Shown: piece by piece, positions 48,408 to 60,376 of the stretch
Layout of the letters: the number at the start of each line of letters is the position of its first letter
How positions within the stretch are numbered: position 1 is the first letter of the stretch
DNA from: Diprion similis
Lineage: Eukaryota; Arthropoda; Insecta; Hymenoptera; Diprionidae
DNA length: 64,000 nucleotides
Assembly (NCBI RefSeq): GCF_021155765.1
Contig: NC_060112.1
Span: 20,212,001-20,276,000, forward strand
Direction of reading: 5' to 3'
Translations under genes and position numbers: made by a program
The notes under the pieces: generated by a model
Database searches by the model: none
What the model was told of the DNA's origin: nothing
The model's input: the letters and a program-made list of their open reading frames with translations, nothing else

Positions 48408-51299
48408 AGAAAATATATGAAGTATTCAGTGATTTCAAGGAAGTTTCAGACTCCTTTAATCTCTCTTTTCACTAAAATGATCGTATCTATTAACGAATCA
48501 TAATTTTTGTAATCGACAATGAAAATCATTCTGACATTTCAACTCTCAGATTCTCTCCAATGATCATAAATTTCAAGCCGGTAAAATGATGAAGAAAATG
48601 GGCCGATTGAATATCTTGGGAGTTAATTTTCACGATGGAATGACGAAAAATTATCACCATAAAATAACAATTGATTACCGTGATAAAGTTTCCGGGAAAA
48701 AACAAGGCGAAAGATTTAAATCTGCAGACATCTTCCCGAGTATTGCATGGCTAGCGAATGAACAGCTGAAGCAAGAGGCTACACTTAATACATCCGCTGA
48801 AGCCAGTCACGCTTTCTAAGCTGTGCAACAGCAGCATCGACTGCATCGCGAAACGCTGCAGTAATTTTTTTTAGCAAGAATAACAAAAGAAGTTTAAAAT
48901 CCATCTAACAAAGTTCAACGGCCAAGACGAGAGCGTCAATAATTGTCATTTGATAATACAATTTTATTATTTTCTCGTCTCACTGAGAATATTGGATTGA
49001 TTGAATTCGCACGCGTTTGAAAGACGGAAATCCGATCACCACGAAATAATAATCGGTAAAAGCATATCTCCTGCAATTTGTTAAATTGCGGAATCTCGAG
49101 AGTTGAAAGAGAGACTTTCCGAGTCTTTGCCGTACTGCACACGCTTGACGGTTTGCATAGTTATGAAGGCGGTAAGAACAAACAGTCTAGAGTCTAGACT
49201 ACGTATACTCCGGAGTCTAGACGCGGGGAATCACCTTCCTCAAGCCGGCCGATACTGCAGCACGCAATCAAGGGCCATTTCCCAAGTCCGTTTATTGCAG
49301 ATACCCGGAAACCATCGATTCTGGAACGTATTTCAGGCGGACCATTTTATTTTCTGACCGTAGTAAACGAGTCGAAATTTCTCGCACGATGTCCACATTG
49401 CGATTCTCATTCAAGGTGAGACAAAAATAAATTCATCCGTATTTTTTGCAGTATATTGAAAAAATTATCAAAATCCACATCCGCAAGGGAGGAGAAAAAT
49501 AAATTATGTAAGCGCGGAAAAATTGATAAAAAAAAAACCGCACCGACGTAGCGCGTGTTTTATGTAAAATCGTACAACCGCAAGCGGAAGCAGTGCGGTT
49601 TTCGCGAAGGAAAATTCTCTGGGATTTTGCAGCGTTTTGTATCCGCGCGCATATTTTAATCCTCGAGAAAGTCAAGGTTATTCCGTAAATATGCGATAAG
49701 ACTAAACCTTATGCAATATCAAAAAAGCTTGGTGATTTAATGGAAAGAAAAATAAGATTATTATTATTATATTAAAAATAAAAGCTCGTAATAACACCGC
49801 GATTTATAATTACGGCGGGATGATCGTGTGAAAAGCAGCTCGAGGGTGTGTATATATATATATTATTATATGATAACGACTAAACCAGAGTGTCCAGTTA
49901 TTTGTGAAAACGTAATTCGCTGAGGATTCCAGGTTTCCAAGACAAGAATCATTATTTATCCAGTTTGTTCTCATGTAAACAATAAATGAAAAGTACAATG
50001 GTCATACAAACAAGAATATTTTATATTTGACTAGAGCACAGCTCATTGTGGGGTGAATTTGTAAGAATTCGTTAGCACGTACAGTTTTTAAGAAATCACG
50101 GTTTGGTTGATGACCATTGCCTGAAAGTTGAGAGAAACATTTTTTTCCCCCATTAAATGGCTAAATTTTTATGAATCTATAATGAAAATTATTATATTTC
50201 AGATACGACATGAAATTCCCTGAGATTTCCCTGATTCCATAATTTTCATGAATACTAGACACCCTTTAGTCACACGTAGGTACCTGCATTACGCTGTGCA
50301 TATACTTTGCAAAGTATTTCGCAAGTAGTTAAGGAAGTTTGCTACAATAGGATTGTTATGCAGTGAGATTTTATACACACATAGCAGCTTGTTTCGCCAC
50401 TTTGTTAATTGCATATACGCAATAGAACAGATCTGGTGATTTATAATCAGAAAGAAGATCGTTTCCCTTCGAATCGAGAAAACTTTTTTAATTCACGGCT
50501 CGTGAATGATCAGCTGATTATACAATACGTGTACTTGCATGTTTTATTTCTATCTTTCTTACACATTTATCAATTCTTTTACCTCTTCTTTCCATAGCCA
50601 ACGTTGTCCAGTTCGATGTGTCGATAGGCGGCATAAGTGGCCATGATGGTTGTTATTCGTTCGGTATTTGAATCGTAGAACTTTTTTTCTTCAAATCGTT
50701 GAAAAACAAGACCCGAAAAGAAGATTTCGGTACGACGTTGGAGTGATTTTTTTCAATCACAAACCGGAAGTAGGTACCAGAGCAAGTCTTCTCTCTGCTG
50801 CGGGAACGCGGTTGTAAAATATCCGACTTTATATGCAGATACGATCAGAGAAAAGAAAAATAAAATACAGATAAAAATCTAGATCAAATTTAATTGAATT
50901 AACAATTTTTCAGATTCACTCCGTTCTTCTGGCACTTTTTTAAATTAAAATTAAAACAAAAAAAAAGAGAGAAATTAACAAGAACAAGAGTATAAAGAAA
51001 AAGACTAGTGAGAAAAAATGTGCAATTATACGAGAAAAATGAATTAATCAACAACTTGGTAATCGATTATTCTTTAACTTTACTCGCGCGTGTCTATATT
51101 TTATATGAAATATATCAACGGAGGGGAAAAAAAAAAAATCAACAACAACAACAACAATTAAATCTTTATACTTTGGTTTTTAAGCTGTGGTTAAATATGA
51201 TGCCGGGTTTTCAGCGCCGCACAACAAAACTCTCCCGACGATTCGTCTGTAGAGCTCGCAGCAGACTGGAAACCACCGGGTATAAACTCGGTATATACC

Positions 51300-51409
51300 A
51301 TCTCGCTTTTCCCTCCCCTCTCTCCTCGCTCCCTCTCTCTCCCTCTCTCCCGATCGTTCGTCTCTCTCGGCTCCAGCCGGGTCTGTCTTCGGCGTGCTTC
51401 CACCCCCGT

Positions 51410-51450
<41 letters not shown>

Positions 51451-51490
51451 CTAGGAAGAGACGAAACTGCGACGACGACGACAACGACCA
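51300..51490. repeat. pyrimidine-rich tract with (GACGCC)n hexamer repeat in a GC-rich island
   Basis: A CT-rich segment (51300-51365) is followed by six tandem GACGCC units (51410-51447) and CGA/ACGAC triplets. Repeat-driven ORFs on both strands read poly-Val, poly-Arg or Asp-Ala runs and are not credible proteins. CT tracts next to a GC-rich patch are common at insect 5' ends, so a transcription start is possible. Confidence 0.7.
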
Positions 51491-51866
51491 CGTCTCCGTC
51501 GTCCATTCACCTCAATCAATACGCGGAGGTAAACGATGCGAAGAGCTTAGCTGACCGTGGAGGAGGGTCATCTTCGAGAATTTTTCGCGCCGCTGCAGAC
51601 ACGGCTCAAAAGTATATAAAAAATAAAAGCCGAGATTTACTCGATACGGTTCAAGGGTTACGACTTTTCAATATCGGCGGTAAATTCGAGAATCAAATGT
51701 TGGCGTGAATTCGTTCGTTTTACGCGAATAGAATAATTGGTGACGGTATCCTTTTTTTTTTTTTTTCTTTTCTTTAAATTTTTTTTTTCCATTCTTTGGA
51801 CAAATTTTAATATATAATTAGGATTAATTGGAATCTAATAATTCATTATCAAATTTCACAAGACGC

Positions 51867-51889
51867 GGGGGCGAGGGGGGGGGGGGGGG
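51867..51889. repeat. G-tract (potential G-quadruplex)
   Basis: Five Gs, a short CGA break, then fifteen Gs, in otherwise AT-rich DNA. Confidence 0.85.
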
Positions 51890-54454
51890 AGCTGTCAGTT
51901 TAAGGAAAAGAGAAGAAATAATTTTATTTTCTCATCAAGTCTCGCTGTATTAAAATATTCATTTGACATATAACTAATTGACGAGAATGTAGTTATATTT
52001 CAATAGATCGATATTCATTCATTGTGTGTTAAACAAAACTTCATTTAATATATATTTGAAATTATTGAATTATTCATTGCACGTAAGTTATACAGAAAAT
52101 AATAACTGTATCAACTGCTTATTTTACCAGCAACTGAACTCAACGGTCTGTTGAGATTTTCGATAAAAAAAAAGAAAAAAAGTAAATAAAAGTAAATAAA
52201 AGTAAATAAATAAATAAGCACAAAATAGCATTACAAGCGAAACATGTTCTCATGAATTACGCTGCTCATGTTTTCTTCCATACTGCATGAGGAAAAGAAT
52301 CTCCTCGAGACGATGGATGTAACATATATTTCTTGGTTCGTGTTCGAGGTTTGGTATACCGTTAAACGTGTAAAGTACAACTTTGCCGCATGCAAAATAT
52401 ACATAACAACCTCCTACCCAGCTTATTACACGGGAAGCTAATAAGTATTCACATATATCCTCTGTATCGGCCCTTATTAAAAACCCACTTTTCCCTTTTC
52501 GCTCCGCTGTTTGACGAGCATATAGTGAACACGTACATTAAACATGTTATACAGAATTTACAAAGTAATACGCTCCATGATGGGAGCATAAAAAAAAATA
52601 ATAATAATAACACATTCCTTTAACTATTCTAACGAAACGTTCTCTCTCTCTCTTTCTCTTTCTTACACACACACACAATCTTGTCTTGTAATTCTATAGG
52701 GAGTAAACAATAACGGGTACGAGTATCAATTACGCTTAAAATATCCTGAATTGGACATTCGTTGGAGATTTTCTTTTTATTGGAAAAAGGAAAGAAACGA
52801 CGTTGTGGAATTTTCGTTGATATGCGAAAAATCGGTTTATTTCCTCAAACGACAATAAACCCCGACATTGTTTAATATCATGTGATTTCGTGGGAATTTT
52901 CTTTCTTTTTTGCAAAATAAACGCGAATTGGTCATTTAACATGGTATAAAAAAAAGTACCAAGTAATTGAAAGACTTGAAAAAAAAAAAAAAAAAAAAAT
53001 CGTCATACTCGTACAGGTTAGATCTTTCTAGATTTATATCGTGAAAATTAAATACCAGCAGCAAAATATTTATTATGCGCATTGAAAGATACACGAACCT
53101 AGTATTTCGTCTGGGATGAAGAAATTACCTCAGTTTTTCTTCGAGATTTCAAACGAAAATGCCGCCGCCCATTTTCTCGGGATGTTCTGAATCTCCTGTA
53201 GATTAAGTTGCGAGTATAAGAAAGTGTAAAATCCTGCCGCAAATCGGTGGTAATTTTGATGGTAAACTAGTAACAATTATTCCGTGACACCATGCTCAAG
53301 ATTCGTTTAGTTTGCGTATCGACGAAGAAGCAGAAAACACGAAATTGACACTTTACGGCGATTATTTGGAAGTCAAAATTTCGACAAACGTTACTTGGAA
53401 TAACACCGTATGTAGTTTAGTTAAATTTTTGTTATACATTATAGTTTGTTTCCGTAATATTAACGTTTTTTGACGTAAACAGGCTAGACAGATTTTTTTT
53501 TTGTTCAGATTAAAACGGATGTAACAAATTTTCTTGTTTCTCTTTACGTTCTCTCTTTTTTTTTTCAAGTATATCAACGATCTAATTCTCTATGGAATTG
53601 ATTATGATCTAATTGATATGGAATTACATTTGGTGTAAAAATAAACACTTTCTTCAACGACTGTAACGTCGATTCCTTGGGTTTATATCACAAACAAAGA
53701 AGACGATAAATTGTTTATTACAACAACGAAATGAATAACCTTAAAAAAAAATAATTCCATGAAGTTGAAGGTTAAGCGATATTATAAAATAAAACAAAGA
53801 ATCGAGACAATTAATCTCTGTCGACCGCAGGCGTTGACGCCTCGTTTCAAGATAGCAGATTTCAATTTCCGCATTAAAAACCGCGATTATAACGGCTGTA
53901 TAGAATTTCCACAAGTGCAGAGTAGAAGTTGAAGAACGGTAACAAGAATCAGAAAATATTGAGACACGGATAGCCAGCTCCCAGGTACTAAAATACCGAG
54001 TTAATATTAGGCAGCGGGTTCAGCAAGCGAAGAGAAGAGACCCTTAGTCTTGTCATTGCCTCGACAGTTTGCCATGCAATCAAAAATTCAAACGTTAAAA
54101 AAATGCGAAGATTTTCTCGAACTTCATTCCGAAACGAGGATTAATTTTCGTCGAAATCCGTAACTGAGTGAGTAAATTTTATAAATATCCTTGGAGGATA
54201 TGAGTCGAGGATTTCTACAGGATAAGTTCGAAGTCGCATGATGGAAGATTGTGCGAAGCGAGTGGATAATAATTGAATAACAGGCTGACTGCTTATTAAA
54301 TGGAAGGGTAAATGCACGAGGAGTACACAAGCATCATCAGGAATTTACTGCACAATGTATATCGCATGCACATACACGCGTTACGCGCATAGTCTCATCA
54401 CATGTGCCCTAATTATACGCATCGCGTATTTTAGCACTTCCGTAGGATTTTGCC

Positions 54455-54470
54455 CTGCTGCTGCTGCTGC
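54455..54470. repeat. (CTG)n trinucleotide tract
   Basis: Five tandem CTG units followed by a GGCGGC patch. Confidence 0.85.
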
Positions 54471-55579
54471 TTTTGGCGGCGGGGGTTTCAAACACCGAAG
54501 AGTAAAGGTTTCGTTGTCTCGTCTTAAGATCTATCCCAATTATCAAGGTCCACGACGAATTTCGCAACCAAGAATTATACTGATAAAACTTTCTCTCTTT
54601 GTCGGTTGAGCTTCGCACGTTCAAAGGTCTAATTACAACGATTTACCGCCGTTTTAAACTAGCAGTATAGAATTATATATATATACATACGTGAATCAAG
54701 TTATCTGTTAATCTTGATGCGAATAAAATCCTCAACAATTTATTGCTTCAAGCTCGTGATAATTATTACCAATTTCAAAGTAAGTAGGTAAATATCGATA
54801 CAATTTTTATAGAATAATGATATTGAGTCGATGAATTGAGCAAATACGAGTAAAAATTTCCCCTCGATATCACGATTTTCTAAATTTCTTAAAATCTTAA
54901 TCAACTTTACTCGAACTTGAAACGTATGAAATATTTAAAATTGAGGAGAATAATAAAATAAGGAGAATAGAAATGAGTAACGGTTACTCCGCGGGTTACT
55001 ATATATTAAATTATAAACTATAAAGGAATCATGGTTACTTGCCGAGTCGCTACGCTCAACGCGCAACGTGACATCCTGTGTAACATAATATGACACATTT
55101 AAAAGGTGTGGGTGCGGTGTTCCAATGTACGGCACGTATGCACATAGTCGAGGAAGTGTGTATCGCACAGACCTAATTGCACATACGAGTACAATACCTA
55201 CATAGCCGGAATCATGAGGCTTCCCCCAAATCGGACGTCCCGTCGGTTAATTAACGATAAGGATTAATTGAAGCCGACGACGCGACGTTCTGTTGTACAA
55301 AAATCGAGCAGAGCGTCTTGGCGTTCGACCCCATTTTCGGTATTGCTGGCACGGGACTAACTAACGGTCGATAAATATAATAATAGGAAAAGAAAAACAA
55401 TTCAAACTTTAATTGAAATATATGATCACAGCGCGCTAATGCAATTATCTTCAATGACTCATTATGTATCTTATATTAGGTATAGGTATAGATATAGGTA
55501 TACTCTTGCCTCTTGGGAACTTTTTCTGTCTCAACAACAACTACTGAGAAATGAACGTTTAATAAGATATCTATTGTCA

Positions 55580-55603
55580 TTTTTTTTTTTTTTTTTTTTT
55601 TTT
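55580..55603. repeat. poly-T tract
   Basis: Twenty-four consecutive Ts. No target-site duplication or retroelement body is visible beside it. Confidence 0.9.
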
Positions 55604-55865
55604 CTTTATTTCAGCGATGATCGTAGGTTAGATTATTTTTAAAAAATTTCATTATATTGGATCGAATTACGTTGGTTCGGGAGAAAAAAGAAAACCTTGT
55701 TTTACGTAAAACTAAAAAAAATTTTACCAGAGCCAAGTGTAAATCAGATTAATTTTTTCAAAATTACTTATTCGTAGCAGTAAACTTCACGTATGATATT
55801 TCAAATGTTTGTTAAACACGTCGGCAATTGGAATTCCGATAATTTGAAATTCGTTGAATGAAATA

Positions 55866-56060
55866 TCAGGAGTTGAAGGAAACTCGCGAAGGTATAACAA
55901 TATATTTTAAGATAGATGCAAAGTGAACTTGGCGTTGTTTCGATCGTGGAATAAAAACTCGAAGAGGTCGGTACGGGTTGACTCCGTCCGGCGTATATAA
56001 TCCACAAACCGAGATCTCCATATTTAACAGAAGCACGAACCACAAGAATACCCTAGACAT
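55866..56060 (-). CDS. candidate small secreted peptide precursor
   Basis: A 64-codon minus-strand ORF starts MSRVFLWFVLLLNMEISVCG, which has the form of a signal peptide (basic n-region, leucine/phenylalanine core, small residues at the end). A short mature part follows, with Pro- and Arg-rich pieces (NPYRPLRVFIPRSK). A cattatatcg sequence lies about 40 bases upstream of the ATG. I recognise no family; insect proline-rich antimicrobial peptides or neuropeptides are loose analogies only. A frame this short can arise by chance, and no second exon or processing site is certain. Confidence 0.2.
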   Translation of the reverse strand: MSRVFLWFVLLLNMEISVCGLYTPDGVNPYRPLRVFIPRSKQRQVHFASILKYIVIPSRVSFNS

Positions 56061-56362
56061 TGTCTATTGACCGGTAAAAACTAGAGAACGATATAATGCA
56101 TCGTACTAGAGCAACGCGCACGAAATGCTGTCAATCTGAAAAGCGGGTGGCGCAGACTGTTACCTGAGAAAGCGTGAAAAAACTATATTAAAAATAAAAA
56201 TCGCATCGTAAGAGATGATAAATCGGCTCAAGTATGTGCAGTAAACTCTGCGTAACTTCCCAATATTCAACTTCATGACTAGTTATAATGTAATTGGGAG
56301 AGCAGGAGGTTAATCGTGGATTTCTTTTCCTTGAAACTGAAGTAAAACGGCAAAATATAAAG

Positions 56363-56387
56363 AAAAAAAAAAAAAAAAAAAAAAAAA
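56363..56387. repeat. poly-A tract
   Basis: Twenty-five consecutive As. There is no adjacent retroposed gene that I can recognise. Confidence 0.9.
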
Positions 56388-56827
56388 TAGAGAACGCATC
56401 ACACCTGGTAGAGCGAGGTACAGTCGTTGCTACGGCTTTGGTACTTTGCCAATATCGCCAAATTTTCGACCATATGTGCTTACAGACACACGGAATTGAA
56501 CAACAATCCAATTGTCAGTTTGCCGCTTTACCGTGACTCATGTTGAACGCCCGCAGAGCTGCAGCTTAAGTATACCTACCTCGACCTATAGCTAGGGGAG
56601 AGCGCCGTTGCATGCAGCATCAGCAGGGCACGTGCTGCTCTTCTGTGACAAGCCACATGCAGAAAACGTTGCCTGTACACTACAGGACGACTCAAAGTTT
56701 GTCTCAAAGTCTTTAATTGCGGGTGTTTTAAACTCGGAGTAAAAATCAAATTATTATCTATATACTAGTGCAGTTCATGTTCGCGCTGGCTGGTTGGAAC
56801 GGTGAAACAGGAAAGGCACAATGGATT

Positions 56828-57070
56828 ATGGAATAGGGTAGGAATGTGGAATACAAAAGGAATGATGGAATAATGTAGGAATATGGAACACAAATGGAAT
56901 GGTGGAATACGGCATGGAGGGCATGGAAGAGGAGAGGAATGGTGGAATAATTTAGGAATGTAGAACAGGACAGGAACGATGGAATAGGATTGAAATTCGG
57001 CACAGAGGAGAAATGAATGGAATAAGATAACAATATGGATCAGGAGAGAACCGATGGAATGGAGTAAGAT
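56828..57070. repeat. degenerate minisatellite of ~37 bp, GGAAT-rich
   Basis: About six and a half copies start near 56828. Each opens with rtggaat and has internal aggaat and ggaac/ggaat pentamers, with spacing of 36-40 bp. Copies differ at several positions, so the array is old. The minus-strand ORF through it (57033-56758) reflects the repeat and is not a gene. Confidence 0.75.
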
Positions 57071-60000
57071 AAAAAAAAAACATGGCGATAAGGATACGAA
57101 GTATTTTTAGCATTATATCGAGACCAATTAAAACTTATTCATTACCACCCTATCTATGAAAATCGACTAATATACAAAAAAAAAAAAAAAAAACACAAAA
57201 CCGTACTTGAAATTGGATTCAGTTTCGCAAGGATTTATAAGGCACAGTGTCCAGCGAAGTTTTGAAAAGGGTTGTATAAGCCTTTGGTTCAATTGTACGC
57301 GTTGAAAGCCTCTGCACAGTTTTCTCTAATGGTACAGGCTGCTGTAGCTTTATTTACAAACGGAGTCTAGACCTTTCGACGTTATACAGTTTCTCGGCTT
57401 AGAATCATGAACAAAGTACTTTGGCACGGCACTGCGTCAGCTAGGACGACTGCAGTGCTTCCAGGACTAAACAGGAAATCGCGGCGCGTGTCCCTGGCAC
57501 CCAGGTGTAAGTCAACGGATGTAAACAGACGATCTCTATTTATTTATTAAGGAAAATACTTTCGTTTCGTATCGTTTAGCAAGAAACGCACGGAGTTGAG
57601 TTTTAGATTATAAATATAGAATCGTATGGGTCAAAGGCAAGTGTGCAGTGTAAGGATGTTCAATTGAACCAATTAAAAATTGATTGGTCGAAATGGATTC
57701 ATTGAATCCTACGACTACAATTCGCCACGTTTCGCACTGCCATTTAACCCTCTTAGAAACATATTTTTCATTTGCTAAAACATAAAAATCATCGGTGAAC
57801 TATAGGTTTTAGAGATCGGTGATTACTATTCCGCAGTCAGGACTGAAAAATTTAAAATGGCGGATCAAACATGGCGGCCATATTTGTTTAAATTCATACA
57901 AATACTAAACACAGTCTGCACGACGTATATTCACTATTGCAGGTATATTTAATATTAAATTCGGATTCAGCGCGTCAAAAAACTTTGGGAAAGTATAGTC
58001 TGGCTTCAGGGTCTGACGGTATGTCTGTCGACCTGTATTGTCGAACATATATCTGACTTTTTTCAAAGAAATCAGATGATTGATAAAAAAAAAAAACATC
58101 AAGAATACTTTAGATTACAAATTTCATGTAGATTAAGGTGAAATATTTTGTTTCCTTAAAACAAATTAAGAAATTTTGAGCCTGTTGTCCGACATATTGG
58201 ATCCGCGATATTGAATTTTGATTTGTAATCAGCGACCTCAAAAACCTCAGTATATGAAATTTTACTTCAATTTAATGAAGACTATTTTCAAAACCGATTT
58301 TTTACTAAAAAAAAAAACATACAATATTGTTTTTTGCACATTGATTGTTTGTTAGGAAATTATTGTGAAATTCTTAGGTTAAAACACATAGTGTATTACA
58401 AAAGTGAGGTATATTGAAGTCTGGAAAACTTAATTGCCTGCTTATTAGTATACTAAAATGTAGCCGTACTAAATGGAATAAGAAAAGTATTCCGTATTTA
58501 TTTGAGTTAAAAATCAATGAAATCCAGTGTATCGGAGGAGTGATTTTGAATATAGGACGTTGATTAATCTTCGTTCGATAAGATGTATCTCATGATCGTG
58601 TAACCTTTACAGGTATAATGCAACGTCAGCATTAAATTGCCGGCGCGGTTTAGTTGAAGAGAGCCAAAATCAATAATACTGTATTCAGTACACAAAAGGG
58701 TGGCATAAAAAGAAGAAAATATAAAAATGCACTATAAGCAGATCGTATATAGGTATAAGTATATAACGCTGTAGGCCTACAGATACTGTGTATGAAGATT
58801 CGCAACTTCTGTTACCATATTACATAGAGTCCAATTTCCTGATCTCCAGTTTTGCGTTTTCCTTTCTTTCTTTCTTTTGATCTAGATCGTTCAGAAATCA
58901 CTTTCTTTCGTCTCTATCACTGCGCGTCGAATATATAATATATATCATTGCTGTCCAATGCAATGACAACAACAATAATAACAACAAAGACAACGATACC
59001 CAACGTAAATGAAATAAACTTTCTCTACAGTTTCTTCGATAAAATACTATTTTGCACACTTTCGCTCGCTCGCCGTCTGATTAAAATTTCGAAACGTCGG
59101 TTAATTTTCCACGGTATAAAACGGGTCACAAATCCCACAGTCGAAGGAAACGTCGGTCATGCCTTGTGCAGTTACAAACCTACCATAAACGAATTAGGTT
59201 TACAGCTTTGATTTTGATTAAACGTACTATAAATTCGCGAATGAACACAGCGATATTCGCTATTCGCGAATATTTGCCAAGAGAGGATGGAATTGGGGAT
59301 GAAAATGAAAAGGAGGGCGAGATGAATCGATGAGATTGTAAATACAACGTCGACGAATGTGCCGTCACTGCCGTCGGTGGGGCGGTGATCGAGGCATTCG
59401 TGACAACGTGCCGTTAATGGAAACTGATTGCACGGGAAATTAATGTTCTTACATTGTAAAAGCGCGAACATACAGCCGGCATTATCCATCGGGAGTGGGA
59501 ACACATCCCTTAAGTATACCTCCACGTGTGTAATACTTTCCATCGTTCCATATATAGGTATACAACAATTACCGCATGACTGTATACATATATGCATCGA
59601 TTTAACTAAAATTAGCGACGTACAATCAGAGTTTCTTTTTTTCGCCATTTAATAGGTATAAAATACGCAGATTGCAATCGTCGTAAATTTCCTCTCGCCT
59701 GAGTTTCTTCTTGTACACATAGAGTTGCCATTTTAGTATATAAGTCTCGAGTGTCACCGCGAGTTTATTGCCGATAATTGACTATATGTATACATATATA
59801 TATCAACTATATACCATGAATATGCGGAACCGCCGCCAATTTGTCGCTCGTTTAACCGACTCGCGGCCCAGCAGGAAGAAACGGATGAACGGACAGCCTT
59901 GAAAGGAAACTGGGGTGAAATTTAAAACAATAGAGTTGTCGATGCGACGACATCCGGAAGGGGCGAAATAAATAACGATCATATACCGCCATGTCTACAA

Positions 60001-60342
60001 TAATCATTGTTCGTCTCGTTTTTCATCAATTTTTCAAACCCGTTGCAATCACAGAGAAGTAAAATTTTTTCTTCCAAATTTGAAAATAAGGATAATCGAC
60101 ACAAATGATTCTAATCTTATGTTACTAAGTGCGTCGATTGCCGTTATTACGCATCACGTGATGTGATTACATATTTATTTGTTAATGGATACACGATATC
60201 GAAAGTGTGATTTTTGTGATATACTCGTGTTAGACTTTATTCTAAAATTTTTTATCACACAATTTTATTGAAACTGGTACAGAAACATGGAAACGTGATT
60301 GGAGGAACGATCGCGATTTATTTTTCCGTGCTACAATCACGC
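57071..60342. other. non-coding AT-rich region
   Basis: No gene is supported. A 158-codon ORF at 59648-59172 (-) is the longest frame here but has no domain, signal peptide or splice context that I can defend. The sequence also contains A-runs and short TA tracts. Confidence 0.4.
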
Positions 60343-60376
60343 ATCTCTCTCTCTCTCTCTCGCTCTCTCTTTCTCT
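60343..60376. repeat. (CT)n microsatellite
   Basis: An almost pure CT tract, followed by a second pyrimidine-rich patch at 60478-60515. Confidence 0.85.

Larger units (their letters stand above)
45285..51175. other. non-coding AT-rich region
   Basis: No supported gene. It holds a T/GTT tract at 46838-46873, an (AT)n tract at 48387-48407 and several homopolymers. A 77-codon ORF at 48586-48819 (+) is lysine-rich and has no recognised feature. Confidence 0.4.
51600..55860. other. non-coding AT-rich region
   Basis: No supported gene. Notable simple sequences are a G-run at 51867-51889, CTG repeats at 54455-54470 and a run of 24 Ts at 55580-55603. Confidence 0.4.

Noticed and set aside
51180-51506. 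ORFs of 97, 108 and 148 codons around the GACGCC repeat
   Set aside because: Their length comes from hexamer and CT repeats, giving poly-Val, poly-Arg and Asp-Ala runs on both strands. There is no independent coding evidence.
59172-59648. 158-codon minus-strand ORF
   Set aside because: It is the longest frame in its area, but it has no recognisable domain, no clear start context and no splice partners; overlapping ORFs on the other strand are similarly plausible by chance.
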